Assembly: GCA_965197005.1 (NCBI GenBank)
Contig: OZ239982.1
Coordinates: forward strand, 1,178,001-1,242,000
Source of the DNA: G965197005 sp965197005
GTDB taxonomy: Bacteria > Pseudomonadota > Gammaproteobacteria > Pseudomonadales > Oceanobacteraceae
DNA length: 64,000 nucleotides
Direction of reading: 5' to 3'
Part shown: positions 18,229-27,278 of the stretch, piece by piece
How the letters are laid out: every line of letters begins with the position of its first letter
Position numbering within the stretch: position 1 is the first letter of the stretch
The notes under the pieces: model-generated
The model's input: only the letters and a program-made list of their open reading frames with translations
What the model was told of the DNA's origin: nothing
Databases searched by the model: none
Made by a program: the position numbers and the translations under genes

Positions 18229-19691
18229 TGCTTTTCGTCTTGGTTAATCCTATTAATCGTTTCTTCAATATCCCAATCTTGCTGTTTAAGCAAATACTGT
18301 AATTTGGCTTTTTCAGAAACAGTTATATCAGGCTGTATGTATTTTCTTGGACTGCCTTTTGTTATTTTATCTGTTAATTGCATTAGGGCAATAGGCATGC
18401 CTAACTCAATTTTTGTATTGGGTAGAGTATAAGTTAAGCGTTTGCCAGCGGTCATCTTGTGGTGCGAACCGCCAACTTGCTCACCTATGATAGTGCCTCG
18501 ATTAAATGTTTTAAATAGTGACGTAAAATAGGTGGCGGCCGAAAAAGTCCTACCGCCCACCAACAGATACACATTGCCTGTAAATCGTTGTTTATTTAAG
18601 GAAGGATCAACTTTTTTTCCCATTACATATTCATAATGTGCATCTTTACTAACAAAGTCTTTTTTTAGCCCTTCTAGTAAGTTTGCAAGACTGTTTTTTT
18701 TCATTTTTTTGCAATCAATAGCGGTAATATATTGCTGATAAGGGAAATCAAAATCAGGCATGCTAAGTAAGATTTTTTCCTCAAAGGCATCTTTAGCAAT
18801 AAAATAATACAACATCGATGGCATGGTGATATTCCCCCCGCCGTTATACCTTAAATCAATAACCAAATTTTTGATTTTTTTGCGTTTGATTTCATCAAAA
18901 ATATTAGTGAATAGTGGATAAAAATAATCCTCATCAGCCTGCCCATCTGGAGCAGAAAATGAATTAAGCTGTAAGTAAAAAATATCTGATTGTGGCGGAA
19001 CAAAGATGCTGACCACTTGATTAAGCATTTGTTTGTTTAATGGATATACGGTTTTTTCCTGTTGCGTTTGTCTTTGCTTCAAGCCAATTGCTGATAATTT
19101 AATTTTTTGGGTTTTATCCGTATTTGGTGCTTGATATTCAACAACAAAATCCGTTGTTGCCCCATAATGAATAAAGTACATTAAATCAAACACTGATTCT
19201 ATATTGCGTTGATCATACGTACTATTGGTGCGTATGAAATCTTGTATAATTTGCTGGGCTGTTTTGTTGTTAATTGTCTTAATAGTAGAGCCAAAAGGCA
19301 GTTGGCAGGTTTTACAATTAACAACTAATTGCTGGTCAATAAGCACAATCGGAATGGGGAATAAACTCTTTGACGCTGTTAATAAACGCCCCATCTTGGC
19401 GAAGGGAAAGCACAATAAGACATGCTCGTCTAAATTAAAATGTTCGTGCCGTTTGCTTAAAAAACGGAAAAAGTCCAGTGCTGTTATGGTGGTATTGGGC
19501 AGGCTTTGCTGTCTTTTATCCAGTGTTTGATAGCATTGTTTTTTCTCGGCAATGCTAAGGTTGGGGGAGACCTCACAAATAGCTGTTTTTAGTACCGTAA
19601 AATCTTCTTGTATTTGTTTGGGCGTGTAGGTTTGCTGAGCGTTTGCAATGCTCATAGCAGATAATCCCAATAGTAGTGTTAGTGTTTTCAT
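18225..19691 (-). CDS. Secreted S41 family peptidase
   Basis: A 488-residue protein with a signal peptide (MKTLTLLLGLSAMSIANAQQ). The C-terminal peptidase domain has NLVIDLRYNGGGNITMPSML and LLVGGRTFSAATYFTSLF, the tail-specific protease region holding the catalytic serine, then IGEQVGGSHHK. A PDZ-like section lies before it. It probably acts in the periplasm or outside the cell; the substrate is unknown. It forms a two-gene operon with the gene ending at 17908. Confidence 0.88.
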   Translation of the reverse strand: MKTLTLLLGLSAMSIANAQQTYTPKQIQEDFTVLKTAICEVSPNLSIAEKKQCYQTLDKRQQSLPNTTITALDFFRFLSKRHEHFNLDEHVLLCFPFAKMGRLLTASKSLFPIPIVLIDQQLVVNCKTCQLPFGSTIKTINNKTAQQIIQDFIRTNSTYDQRNIESVFDLMYFIHYGATTDFVVEYQAPNTDKTQKIKLSAIGLKQRQTQQEKTVYPLNKQMLNQVVSIFVPPQSDIFYLQLNSFSAPDGQADEDYFYPLFTNIFDEIKRKKIKNLVIDLRYNGGGNITMPSMLYYFIAKDAFEEKILLSMPDFDFPYQQYITAIDCKKMKKNSLANLLEGLKKDFVSKDAHYEYVMGKKVDPSLNKQRFTGNVYLLVGGRTFSAATYFTSLFKTFNRGTIIGEQVGGSHHKMTAGKRLTYTLPNTKIELGMPIALMQLTDKITKGSPRKYIQPDITVSEKAKLQYLLKQQDWDIEETINRINQDEKQ

Positions 19692-20046
19692 TTTTTGTCT
19701 AAGTTGCTAAGAATATACCTTTAGTATAAAGGGACAACTCCGTAAACAAATACAAAAAAAGTGTAAAATTTTATATAAATATTTGATTTATATGTTTTTT
19801 ATATTCTTTCATGAGTTTGTGCTGATTGAGTGGACAGTAATAAATCACGATGTTTAAGGTATGATTTTATTGACTATATTATTTATGCTAACAGCTTGCT
19901 TATCAACCTCCTTATTTTAAATAGGACGTATCGCCATGTTTTAAATAAAGCTATTTATCGCAAAAAATGGGGCAACTCTTATAAACTTTATCTTGATAAA
20001 CAAGCCTATTTAGACTCGCTCTTAGAACACTAAGTCTAAAAAAGAG

Positions 20047-20191
20047 CTAAAAAGATGCGGCATAAAGCATAATTGCTTTTTCTATTAAGTCTTTTTGTGA
20101 AATGCCTTGGCTTATTGTTAGTTGTTCTATTTGCTCAAACGCCACAGCCCTCGTCTGATTCTAATTGTGTTTGTTGTCTTGATTTAGTCAT
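20047..20191 (-). pseudogene. Broken small gene, possibly RHH-type
   Basis: The minus strand starts MTKSRQQTQLESDEGCG and, after a one-base slip, continues AFEQIEQLTISQGISQKDL IEKAIMLYAASF to a TAG at 20049-20047. The length and the ISQKDLIEKAI helix recall small ribbon-helix-helix or plasmid-type proteins. No ribosome-binding site is visible, so it is likely dead. Confidence 0.3.
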
Positions 20192-20337
20192 ATTAATAAA
20201 TATAATGAGAGCATGGAGTGCAGGGTGCTGTTACACCCTACACCCTGCGAAACTAATTTAGAATGCGTTACTTGAATAAAGTGTCAGCATAATAATTAGC
20301 AGTAATAACCATACTTTTATTTTAGATCCTATCTTAG

Positions 20338-20365
20338 AAACCCCATGCTTAACGGCTGGGGTTTT
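20338..20365. terminator. Terminator-like hairpin
   Basis: AAACCCC and GGGGTTTT form a seven-base-pair stem around a 13-base loop, ending in Ts on the plus strand. Confidence 0.4.
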
Positions 20366-20822
20366 GCTGTTTATAGCCCCTTGGCTATGTTTTTAGCCAT
20401 AAGCTAATCTACAGAATAAAGTAAGTTTTTGGGGGTTATCTCAGGTCTGAATATTTATGCTTAAAACACTAGCTAATAATAGTTTAAAAGGCGTTTAAAT
20501 AGTCGTATTTGTAATTTTTAGAGATGTTTTTTTGTGCTTCTCGCATTTGAGCTTTTGTACCATGCTGGCATTTGTTTTTTTAAAGTTGTTATATTTGTTG
20601 TTAAAGCAGCATAATCTAAAAATGAGCCGCTTATCAGCTGGCGTTGTTTTTTTATAACACTGAAAATGCAATCTTCAGCTTTTATTTTAAGTTAAACAGG
20701 ATTGTAAATGCCAGTTTTACATACTCCAGAAAAAGGCCTTAACGGAATTGTTTTAAATTCTATTGTTGAAAAGATAAAGGTTAAGATAAAATGGATTTTT
20801 ATTACTTAGTGACGCTCCCAAT

Positions 20823-22835
20823 ATGACCCTATCAGACATTCTAAAAGACTCCCCTTACAAGCTCACCCAGTTTTCCACGGAACAAATTCAACGCTTAGAT
20901 GATGCTATAACGCTTAAAGAGAGCCGAGGAAAGACAGTGCCTTATGTGGAATGTTTGGTACGTAAAAAAGCCATTCAATTAAAGCCAGAAGAAGCGGTTA
21001 GGCAATTGTACTTAATGGTGTTAAACGAAGAATATGGTTATCCGTTTGAGCGTATGGAAGTGGAATATTCAGTCAGTTTTGGGCGAGAGAAAAAGCGTGC
21101 GGATATTGTTATTTTTGATAAAAAAGATACCCGTGCTGTCTATATTATGGTGGAGCTGAAAAAGCCCAAACTCAAAGACGGTAAAGAACAGCTAAAAAGC
21201 TATTGTAATGCTACAGGTGCGCCGATTGGTGTATGGAGTAATGGCGAAATCATTTCATTTTATAATCGTCGTGACCCGAATTATTTTAAGGATATTCCCA
21301 ATATCCCAAAGTCCAGCCAAACACTCAAAGAAATTCTTAGCGAGAAATGGACGATTAATGACCTTATCGCCAAAGACGAGTTAGTCACGAAAAAGAAATC
21401 CTTAAAAGATAAAATCTTAGAGATGGAAGATGAGGTACTGGCAAATGCAGGGGTTGATGTCTTTGAAGAAGTCTTTAAGCTCATTTTTTCCAAACTGTTT
21501 GATGAAATGGAAAGTGGCGACGATGAAGAACGTGCTTTAGAATTTAGAAACTACGGCGAAACGGAAAGTGAGCTAAAGGAAAAAATGCAAGATATTTTCG
21601 ACCAAGCCAAAGACAAATGGCACGGTGTTTTTTCTGATGATGCCAAAATTATGCTTTCTCCCTCGCATTTAGCCATTTGCGTATCGTCCTTGGAAGGTGT
21701 AAAGCTGTTTAACTCAAATCTTGATGTGGTTGATGAAGCCTTTGAATACTTGATGAGCAAAAGCAGTAAAGGCGAAAAAGGGCAGTATTTTACCCCACGT
21801 TATGCGATTGATATGTGCGTAAAAATGCTCAATCCACAGGAAGATGAAACCATTATCGACACCGCCGCAGGCAGTTGTGGGTTCCCTGTGCATAGTATTT
21901 TCCATGTTTGGCGACAGATTATTGAAGATGAAGGCAAACAAATCACCCACCTATTTTCTGCTCAAAAGAAAAAAGGACGTTACAGTAAATATGTGCGTGA
22001 TAAAGTCTTTGCGATTGATTTTGATGAAAAAGCCGTGCGTGTTGGGCGAACGCTTAATCTAATTGCAGGGGACGGTGAAACCAACGTTTTGCACTTAAAT
22101 ACCTTAGATTATGAAAAGTGGATAGACAAATACAGAGACGATGAACATTGGCGTGATACTTATGGTAGCGGTTGGAGTAACCTAAAAAAACACCGCAACA
22201 TCAAAAATGAAACCAAAGAAAACGCCAGTTACGTCAATCGTGATTTTAATTTTGATGTGCTCATGGCAAATCCGCCTTTTGCCGGTGACATTAAAGAAAG
22301 CCGAATGCTGGCTAAATATGAATTAGGGAAAAAACCGAATGGTAAGGCTCAAACTAAAGTCGGGCGAGATATTTTATTTATCGAGCGTAATTTAGATTTT
22401 CTCAAACCTGGTGGACGTATGGCGGTGGTCTTGCCACAAGGGCGTTTTAATAACAGCAGTGACAAACATATCCGTGATTTTATTGCCGATAAATGCCGAA
22501 TACTTGCCGTGGTTGGCTTGCATGGCAATGTTTTCAAACCCCATACAGGCACAAAAACCAGCGTGTTATTTGTGCAAAAGTGGGACGATAAGCTCTGCCC
22601 ACGCAAAGATGATTACCCGATATTTTTTGCCACCATGCAAGAACCCAGCAAAGATAACAGCGGTGAAAAAATCATCGTACAAGGCGCAGACGGTACACCA
22701 TTACTCGACAGCCACGACCATTTAATTGTTCAGCACGATTTATTTAATCACGATGGCTTAACCCAAGACGGCATTGCCGAAGCCTTTATTGAATTTGCCA
22801 AAAAAGAGAAATTATCTTTTGTGGGAAAGCCCTAA
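20823..22835 (+). CDS. Nuclease-methyltransferase fusion subunit of a restriction-modification system
   Basis: A 670-residue polypeptide. Residues 35-150 form a type I R-like nuclease domain (REKKRADIVIF and YIMVELKKPKLKDGKEQLK give the D...ExK pattern, then GAPIGVWSNGEIISFYNR). A HsdM-like adenine methylase follows: GEKGQYFTPRYAIDMCVKM, motif I DTAAGSCGFP at about residue 346, and NPPF at 483. Fusion of nuclease and methylase with a separate S subunit, and no HsdR translocase nearby, is the layout of BcgI-like type IIB/IIG enzymes. Calling it BcgI-like is inference; activity on DNA has not been shown. Confidence 0.88.
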   Translation: MTLSDILKDSPYKLTQFSTEQIQRLDDAITLKESRGKTVPYVECLVRKKAIQLKPEEAVRQLYLMVLNEEYGYPFERMEVEYSVSFGREKKRADIVIFDKKDTRAVYIMVELKKPKLKDGKEQLKSYCNATGAPIGVWSNGEIISFYNRRDPNYFKDIPNIPKSSQTLKEILSEKWTINDLIAKDELVTKKKSLKDKILEMEDEVLANAGVDVFEEVFKLIFSKLFDEMESGDDEERALEFRNYGETESELKEKMQDIFDQAKDKWHGVFSDDAKIMLSPSHLAICVSSLEGVKLFNSNLDVVDEAFEYLMSKSSKGEKGQYFTPRYAIDMCVKMLNPQEDETIIDTAAGSCGFPVHSIFHVWRQIIEDEGKQITHLFSAQKKKGRYSKYVRDKVFAIDFDEKAVRVGRTLNLIAGDGETNVLHLNTLDYEKWIDKYRDDEHWRDTYGSGWSNLKKHRNIKNETKENASYVNRDFNFDVLMANPPFAGDIKESRMLAKYELGKKPNGKAQTKVGRDILFIERNLDFLKPGGRMAVVLPQGRFNNSSDKHIRDFIADKCRILAVVGLHGNVFKPHTGTKTSVLFVQKWDDKLCPRKDDYPIFFATMQEPSKDNSGEKIIVQGADGTPLLDSHDHLIVQHDLFNHDGLTQDGIAEAFIEFAKKEKLSFVGKP

Positions 22836-22864
22836 GCCCTTTTAATGACACCTATTATCAGGGG

Positions 22865-24283
22865 TTGTTAGAGGGGCTGGAAGTTAATGAGACATCAATA
22901 AAATTAATAAACCAAACGGAAAACTTAAGATTAGAATCTGAATTCTACACATCACTATCTTTTAATTTAGAAAATTACTTTCTAGGTGTAGATATTATTG
23001 ATTTTGTTCAATATGGAACTTCCAAAGAATTAAATGAAGAGTCTAAAGGCTATCCAGTTCTTAGGTTGAATGAGTTTGACAGTTCATTTATTTCAACACC
23101 ATCTAAGTTTTGTGAAAAAATTGATAGCGAGGTTTTTAGTAGTCTCAGACTGTTACAAAATGATGTTTTGATTTGCAGAACGAATGGTAATAGCAAATAT
23201 GTTGGCAAAAGTGCTTTAGTGCCTGAAGATACTCAATATGCGTATGCTTCATATTTATTTAAGATTAGACCTATAACTGAATTAATTAACTCTAGTACAT
23301 TGGTCGCATTTTTAAACTCTAAATTTGGAAGAGTTGAAATTGAAAAATATTCAATGGCAAGTAATCAAGTAAACTTTAGCCCCGCAAAATTTAAACAAAT
23401 ACGAATCCCAAAATTTACAAAATCATTAAATAAGAAAGTAGAAAAACTAACATTTCGTGCATTTGAATCACTAAAAATATCAAAACAAACCTACACCCAA
23501 GCCGAGCAATTATTATTAAGCGAAATTGGCTTGCAAAACTTTACCCCCAGCATGGAAGCCGTCAATATTAAATCCTTTGCGGATAGTTTTGCAACTTCGG
23601 GGCGGTTAGATGCTGAATATTATCAGCCTAAGTATGAGCAAATAGTTACTCAAATAGAACAACAACAGCATGACCATTTAGATAATTTAGTGACCATTAA
23701 AAAATCCATAGAGCCTGGGTCAAAATATTATACAGATGAGGGGTTGGCTTTTTTACGTGTTGCTGATTACTCCAAACAAGGATTAACTGAACCTCAGAAG
23801 TATTTGTCTGATGAATTTATTCAAGAAAATGCGGAAAAGATTGCTTTACTAAAACCGAAGAAAGATACTATTCTCTTTTCTAAAGACGGTAGTGTCGGTA
23901 CTGCTTATCAATTAAGAGAAGATTTTAACGGTATTACTTCTGGGGCAATTCTGCATTTAAATATCAAAAACGAGGAAAAACTGTTACCTGAATACCTTAC
24001 CTTGGTATTAAATTCAGAATTGGTACAGTTGCAAGCGGAAAGAGATGCAGGTGGTTCTATTATTTTACATTGGCGAGTCAGTGAAATTGAAAGTGTAGTT
24101 ATTCCTATAATTAGCTTAGAAAAACAACAACAAATCGCCGATTTGGTTGAACAAAGTTTTGCTTTAAAGCAACAAAGCGAACACTTACTTGAAGTCGCTA
24201 AACGTGCCGTTGAGATTGCCATTGAAGAAAGTGAAGATGTGGCAATGGCGTATATTAAAAGCGAGGTTGCAACGAATGAATAA
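22865..24283 (+). CDS. Restriction-modification specificity subunit (S)
   Basis: A 472-residue S protein with two recognition halves. The first ends near QIRIPKFTKSLNKKVEKL; the second begins NIKSFADSFATSGRLDAEYY and ends VIPIISLEKQQQIADLVEQ. No ATG or Shine-Dalgarno site fits; TTG 22865 is the first possible start. The frame is open upstream (SPFNDTYYQGLLEGLEV) across the methylase stop. One extra C in the CCC before that stop would fuse the two proteins. The stop overlaps the following rhuM start. Confidence 0.88.
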   Translation: MLEGLEVNETSIKLINQTENLRLESEFYTSLSFNLENYFLGVDIIDFVQYGTSKELNEESKGYPVLRLNEFDSSFISTPSKFCEKIDSEVFSSLRLLQNDVLICRTNGNSKYVGKSALVPEDTQYAYASYLFKIRPITELINSSTLVAFLNSKFGRVEIEKYSMASNQVNFSPAKFKQIRIPKFTKSLNKKVEKLTFRAFESLKISKQTYTQAEQLLLSEIGLQNFTPSMEAVNIKSFADSFATSGRLDAEYYQPKYEQIVTQIEQQQHDHLDNLVTIKKSIEPGSKYYTDEGLAFLRVADYSKQGLTEPQKYLSDEFIQENAEKIALLKPKKDTILFSKDGSVGTAYQLREDFNGITSGAILHLNIKNEEKLLPEYLTLVLNSELVQLQAERDAGGSIILHWRVSEIESVVIPIISLEKQQQIADLVEQSFALKQQSEHLLEVAKRAVEIAIEESEDVAMAYIKSEVATNE

Positions 24284-25283
24284 CGAGCAATCGAATATTA
24301 TTATCTATAACACCGATGATGGCAAAGCCAACGTGGCTTTATACGCTCAAGATGGGGATATTTGGCTTAATCAAACTCAGTTGGCAGAACTTTTTGCCAC
24401 CTCTGTTCCCAATATCAGCATGCACATATCCAACATACTGAAAGAAAAGGAATTATTGGAAAATTCAGCTGTTAAGAATTACTTAACAACTGCCACTGAC
24501 GGTAAAAAATATGAAGTGGCTTTTTACAGTTTAGAGATGATTTTAGCCATTGGCTTTCGAGTACGTGGCAAACGTGGAACACAGTTTCGGATTTGGGCAA
24601 ATACTCATCTAAAATCCTATATGGTCAAGGGTTTTGTGATTGATGATGAGCGTTTGAAAAATCCTGATGGTCGCCCTGATTATTTTGATGAGTTACTGGA
24701 ACGCATTCGTGATATTCGTGCCAGTGAAAAGCGGTTTTATCAAAAAGTCCGTGATTTATTTAAACTCAGTAGTGACTATGACCCAACAGATAAAGCCACA
24801 CAAATGTTTTTTGCCCAAACACAGAATAAATTACTGTATGCGGTTACAAAACAAACTGCGGCAGAGCTGATTGTGGCACGGGCTGATGCAGAAAAAAACA
24901 ATATGGGGCTAACTGCTTGGAAAGGTAACATTGTACGCAAACAGGATATTATTATTGCTAAAAATTATCTGACTGCCGATGAAATTGACTCTCTTAATCG
25001 CCTAACGATTATCTTCCTTGAAACCGCTGAATTTAGAGCAAAAAATCGCCAAGATATTACTTTGACTTTTTGGCGTGATAATGTTGATAAAGTACTAGTA
25101 ATGAATGACCAAGCGGTATTAAGCGGACAGGGTTGTATCAGTAATAGCCAGATGAAAGATAAGGTTAAAGCAGTTTATGCCGATTTTGAGAAAATCCGTA
25201 AAACAGCCCAAGCCAAACAAGCCGATGAGCAAGATTTGGCGGAACTGCAAACACTAGAACAAGACATTAAAAATAGGGAATAA
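24276..25283 (+). CDS. RhuM-family protein (paralogue 3)
   Basis: A 335-residue RhuM protein (IWLNQTQLAELFATSVPNI, FYSLEMILAIGFRVRGKRG, GTQFRIWANTHLKSYMVKGF). It is intact and about as similar in layout to paralogue 1 as expected for a diverged homologue. ATG 24276 lies inside ATGAATAA, which also holds the S-subunit stop, exactly as at 3631. The C-terminal half (TAWKGNIVRKQDIIIAKNYL, LTFWRDNVDKVLVMND) is all-helical. Function is unknown; its position ties it to the restriction operon. Confidence 0.9.
   Translation: MNNEQSNIIIYNTDDGKANVALYAQDGDIWLNQTQLAELFATSVPNISMHISNILKEKELLENSAVKNYLTTATDGKKYEVAFYSLEMILAIGFRVRGKRGTQFRIWANTHLKSYMVKGFVIDDERLKNPDGRPDYFDELLERIRDIRASEKRFYQKVRDLFKLSSDYDPTDKATQMFFAQTQNKLLYAVTKQTAAELIVARADAEKNNMGLTAWKGNIVRKQDIIIAKNYLTADEIDSLNRLTIIFLETAEFRAKNRQDITLTFWRDNVDKVLVMNDQAVLSGQGCISNSQMKDKVKAVYADFEKIRKTAQAKQADEQDLAELQTLEQDIKNRE
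24466..24492. repeat. Inverted repeat inside rhuM paralogue 3
   Basis: The arms are 13 bp, 24466-24478 against 24480-24492, with two mismatches; the best block is TGTTAAG against CTTAACA. The centre is the third base of the asparagine codon in AVKNYLTT (residue 68), which aligns with the lysine codon in the other two genes. Confidence 0.75.
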
Positions 25284-25286
25284 ACT

Positions 25287-25501
25287 ATGGGAAAAACCAT
25301 CACCACCCACTTTTTAGAAGGCACGCCCAAAGGCATTCAAAGTGTGCAGATTAGCAATAAAACCATTATGGGTTTTGTCATTCCTTATGCCGAGATTAAA
25401 AAAATGCAAGCGTTTACCGAGTTTGTAATTTTTACTTAAAAGCCAAAAAAACCATTGATTATAAAGCGATATTAAACAAACCAGATAAGAAGCCATACTA
25501 A
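25287..25501 (+). pseudogene. GIY-YIG nuclease family remnant
   Basis: ATG 25287 opens MGKTITTHFLEGTPKGIQSV and continues QISNKTIMGFVIPYAEIKKM, the N-terminus of a GIY-YIG family protein often found beside type I restriction genes. The frame stops at 25439 after 50 residues. A short in-frame tail (KAKKTIDYKAILNKPDKKPY) ends at TAA 25499-25501. The catalytic domain is missing, so the gene has an internal deletion. Confidence 0.6.
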
Positions 25502-26580
25502 TGAAAAAATTGATTTTACTACTTAGCATTGTGTTACTCTCAGGCTATGCACAGGCAAAATGGAAAAACCCCAGTGAGCGGTATAGCGAAGCGCATAAAG
25601 AATACACCAAAGCCAGTTGTCCGATTGCTAGCAATAACATCAGTAATTTTGTTTACTTTTCAAAAGACAGAGAGCAGATAAAAGACCACCTGTTTTTATC
25701 GCATAAGCGTTTTAGCGGTGCACAGATTATGTACGCTTGGAAAGACCTTGAGCCTAAAAAAGGGCAGTACGACTTTTCAACAATACAAGCAGACTACGAC
25801 TATCTGAAAGCACACGGAAAACGCCTATTTATCCAATTGCAAGACACCACGTTCTACCCGCAAAATAAAGCCGTGCCAAGGTATCTTGAAACCAAGGCAT
25901 TTGATAATGGTGTTATCTGCCAGCAGGAGGAAAACAGCACAAAATGCGAAGGTTGGGTAGCAAAACGCTGGAACAAAAAGGTACAACAGCGATTTGCCTT
26001 GTTATTAAACGCATTGGGTAAACAGTTTGACGGCAAAATTGAGGGCATTAATCTGCAAGAAACCGCCATTGGCGTGTCCAACAAAAGAGATGCCAGCTTT
26101 ACCCCCAAAGGTTATACGCAAGCGATAAAAACCAATATGTTGGCGTTGAAAAAGGCGTTTCCAACCTCAGTGACCATGCAGTATGCCAATTTTATGCCGG
26201 GAGAATGGCTACCTTGGGAGGACGAAGGCTACCTAAAATCCATTTACCAATATGGCGAGAAAATAGGTGTTGGCTTGGGCGCACCTGATTTAATGGTCAA
26301 ACGCAAAGGGCAGCTTAATCACGCCTTGGCAATGATGCACGAAAATAAATATACCGTGCCTTTGGGCATTGCCATTCAAGACGGTAACTATATCGGTTTG
26401 ACAGGGGCAGATGGCGAGAAAAAAAGCCAAAGCGTGAAAAAGAATAGAAAAAACATTGTTCCCTTGCTGACTGCATTTGCCGATGATTTTTTACACGTCA
26501 ATTATCTATTTTGGGTCAATCAAGCCCCTTATTTTGAGCAGGACGTATTGCCTTGTTTTGAGTCAATACAGCAACATTAA
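25501..26580 (+). CDS. Secreted protein with glycoside-hydrolase-like TIM barrel
   Basis: A 359-residue protein with a signal peptide cut after GYAQA. Stretches such as FSGAQIMYAWKDLEPKKGQY, AHGKRLFIQLQDTTF and GKIEGINLQETAIG follow the pattern of beta-galactosidase-like (GH42/GH5-type) barrels, with a glutamate after strand 4 as the acid/base candidate. Substrate unknown. ATG 25501 abuts the stop of the GIY-YIG remnant, so its original neighbours have been replaced. Confidence 0.65.
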   Translation: MKKLILLLSIVLLSGYAQAKWKNPSERYSEAHKEYTKASCPIASNNISNFVYFSKDREQIKDHLFLSHKRFSGAQIMYAWKDLEPKKGQYDFSTIQADYDYLKAHGKRLFIQLQDTTFYPQNKAVPRYLETKAFDNGVICQQEENSTKCEGWVAKRWNKKVQQRFALLLNALGKQFDGKIEGINLQETAIGVSNKRDASFTPKGYTQAIKTNMLALKKAFPTSVTMQYANFMPGEWLPWEDEGYLKSIYQYGEKIGVGLGAPDLMVKRKGQLNHALAMMHENKYTVPLGIAIQDGNYIGLTGADGEKKSQSVKKNRKNIVPLLTAFADDFLHVNYLFWVNQAPYFEQDVLPCFESIQQH

Positions 26581-26658
26581 CGATGTTCCTTTTGTTCAAT
26601 ATTTTTTACTGCTGATAACTCATACTATACCCTTGTTTAATAATTAAATGGTGTAGTG

Positions 26659-27243
26659 ATGACTTTATCGTGGTTTGGCTCGGTGTTTATTTTTACCTTG
26701 GTTTCAGCGGCTTCGCCCGGCCCTGTTAATTTGTTGGCAATGAGTGCGGGCGTTAGTTCTTCGCTATCTCAAGGCTTGCGCTTTGTTTTTGGGGCGACCA
26801 CAGGGTTTTGTTTGTTGGTATTGTTAAGCGGTTTGGGGTTGCAGTCACTGATTAAAGCCTATCCTGATATTTTAAGCCTGTTGCGTTGGGGTGGGGCGGC
26901 ATTTTTGCTGTGGTTGGCGTGGCTATTATGGCGAGCAGATGGGCGGCTAGACGAAAACAACGCCTTTCGCCCAACCTTTTTACGTGGGGCGTTATTGCAG
27001 TGGTTCAACCCAAAGGCTTGGTTAGCGTCGCTGTCTATCGTCAGTCTGTATGCACCCACGGCATTATCCGCCTTAGCTGTGATGACCAGTATTTATTATG
27101 TGGTGTGCTTTTGCTCAATTGCCACATGGCTAATGGCGGGGCGGTTGCTGTCTAAGTGGCTACAAAACCCCACTTATTTACGCACATTTAACCGCAGTTT
27201 AGCGGTGCTGTTGTTGCTTAGTTTGCTTTTTTTGTTTCGTTGA
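26659..27243 (+). CDS. LysE family translocator
   Basis: A 194-residue inner-membrane exporter of the LysE/RhtB family, which exports amino acids. The opening motif AASPGPVNLLAMSAGVSSSL and RGALLQWFNPKAWLASLSI are diagnostic, and five to six membrane helices fill the length. ATG 26659 is preferred over GTG 26656. The gene ends on the tail remnant of an araC homologue, and an araC gene lies 2 kb further; lysE-araC pairs are common, so the two were probably neighbours once. Confidence 0.9.
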   Translation: MTLSWFGSVFIFTLVSAASPGPVNLLAMSAGVSSSLSQGLRFVFGATTGFCLLVLLSGLGLQSLIKAYPDILSLLRWGGAAFLLWLAWLLWRADGRLDENNAFRPTFLRGALLQWFNPKAWLASLSIVSLYAPTALSALAVMTSIYYVVCFCSIATWLMAGRLLSKWLQNPTYLRTFNRSLAVLLLLSLLFLFR

Positions 27244-27278
27244 TACTGGCGTGGGGTGATGGCAGTGTAGTGCTTAAT
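27241..27278 (-). pseudogene. Duplicated 3' end of an araC gene
   Basis: Minus-strand codons give KHYTAITPRQYQRNK, matching the end of the araC gene at 29275 (KRYVAITPRQYQQNR). 30 of 38 bases match; all eight differences are transitions. The TOPRIM-like gene stops exactly at its edge. Confidence 0.8.

Larger units (their letters stand above)
19692..20822. other. Long intergenic region with remnants
   Basis: Over 1,100 bp without a convincing gene. It holds a broken minus-strand reading frame (20047-20191), a hairpin GCAGGGTG/CACCCTGC near 20220-20248, and a terminator-like hairpin at 20338-20365. A short frame at 19862 (MILLTILFMLTACLSTSLF) looks like a lipoprotein signal but stops at once. 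Nothing clear is visible in 20370-20820. Confidence 0.5.

Noticed and set aside
19862..19921. Possible 19-residue lipoprotein or lysis peptide (MILLTILFMLTACLSTSLF)
   Set aside because: The Shine-Dalgarno spacing is too short, and it stops six residues after the lipobox cysteine.
20708..20810. Short frame MPVLHTPEKGLNGIVLNSIV upstream of the second restriction locus
   Set aside because: Only 33 codons, no ribosome-binding site and no recognised family.
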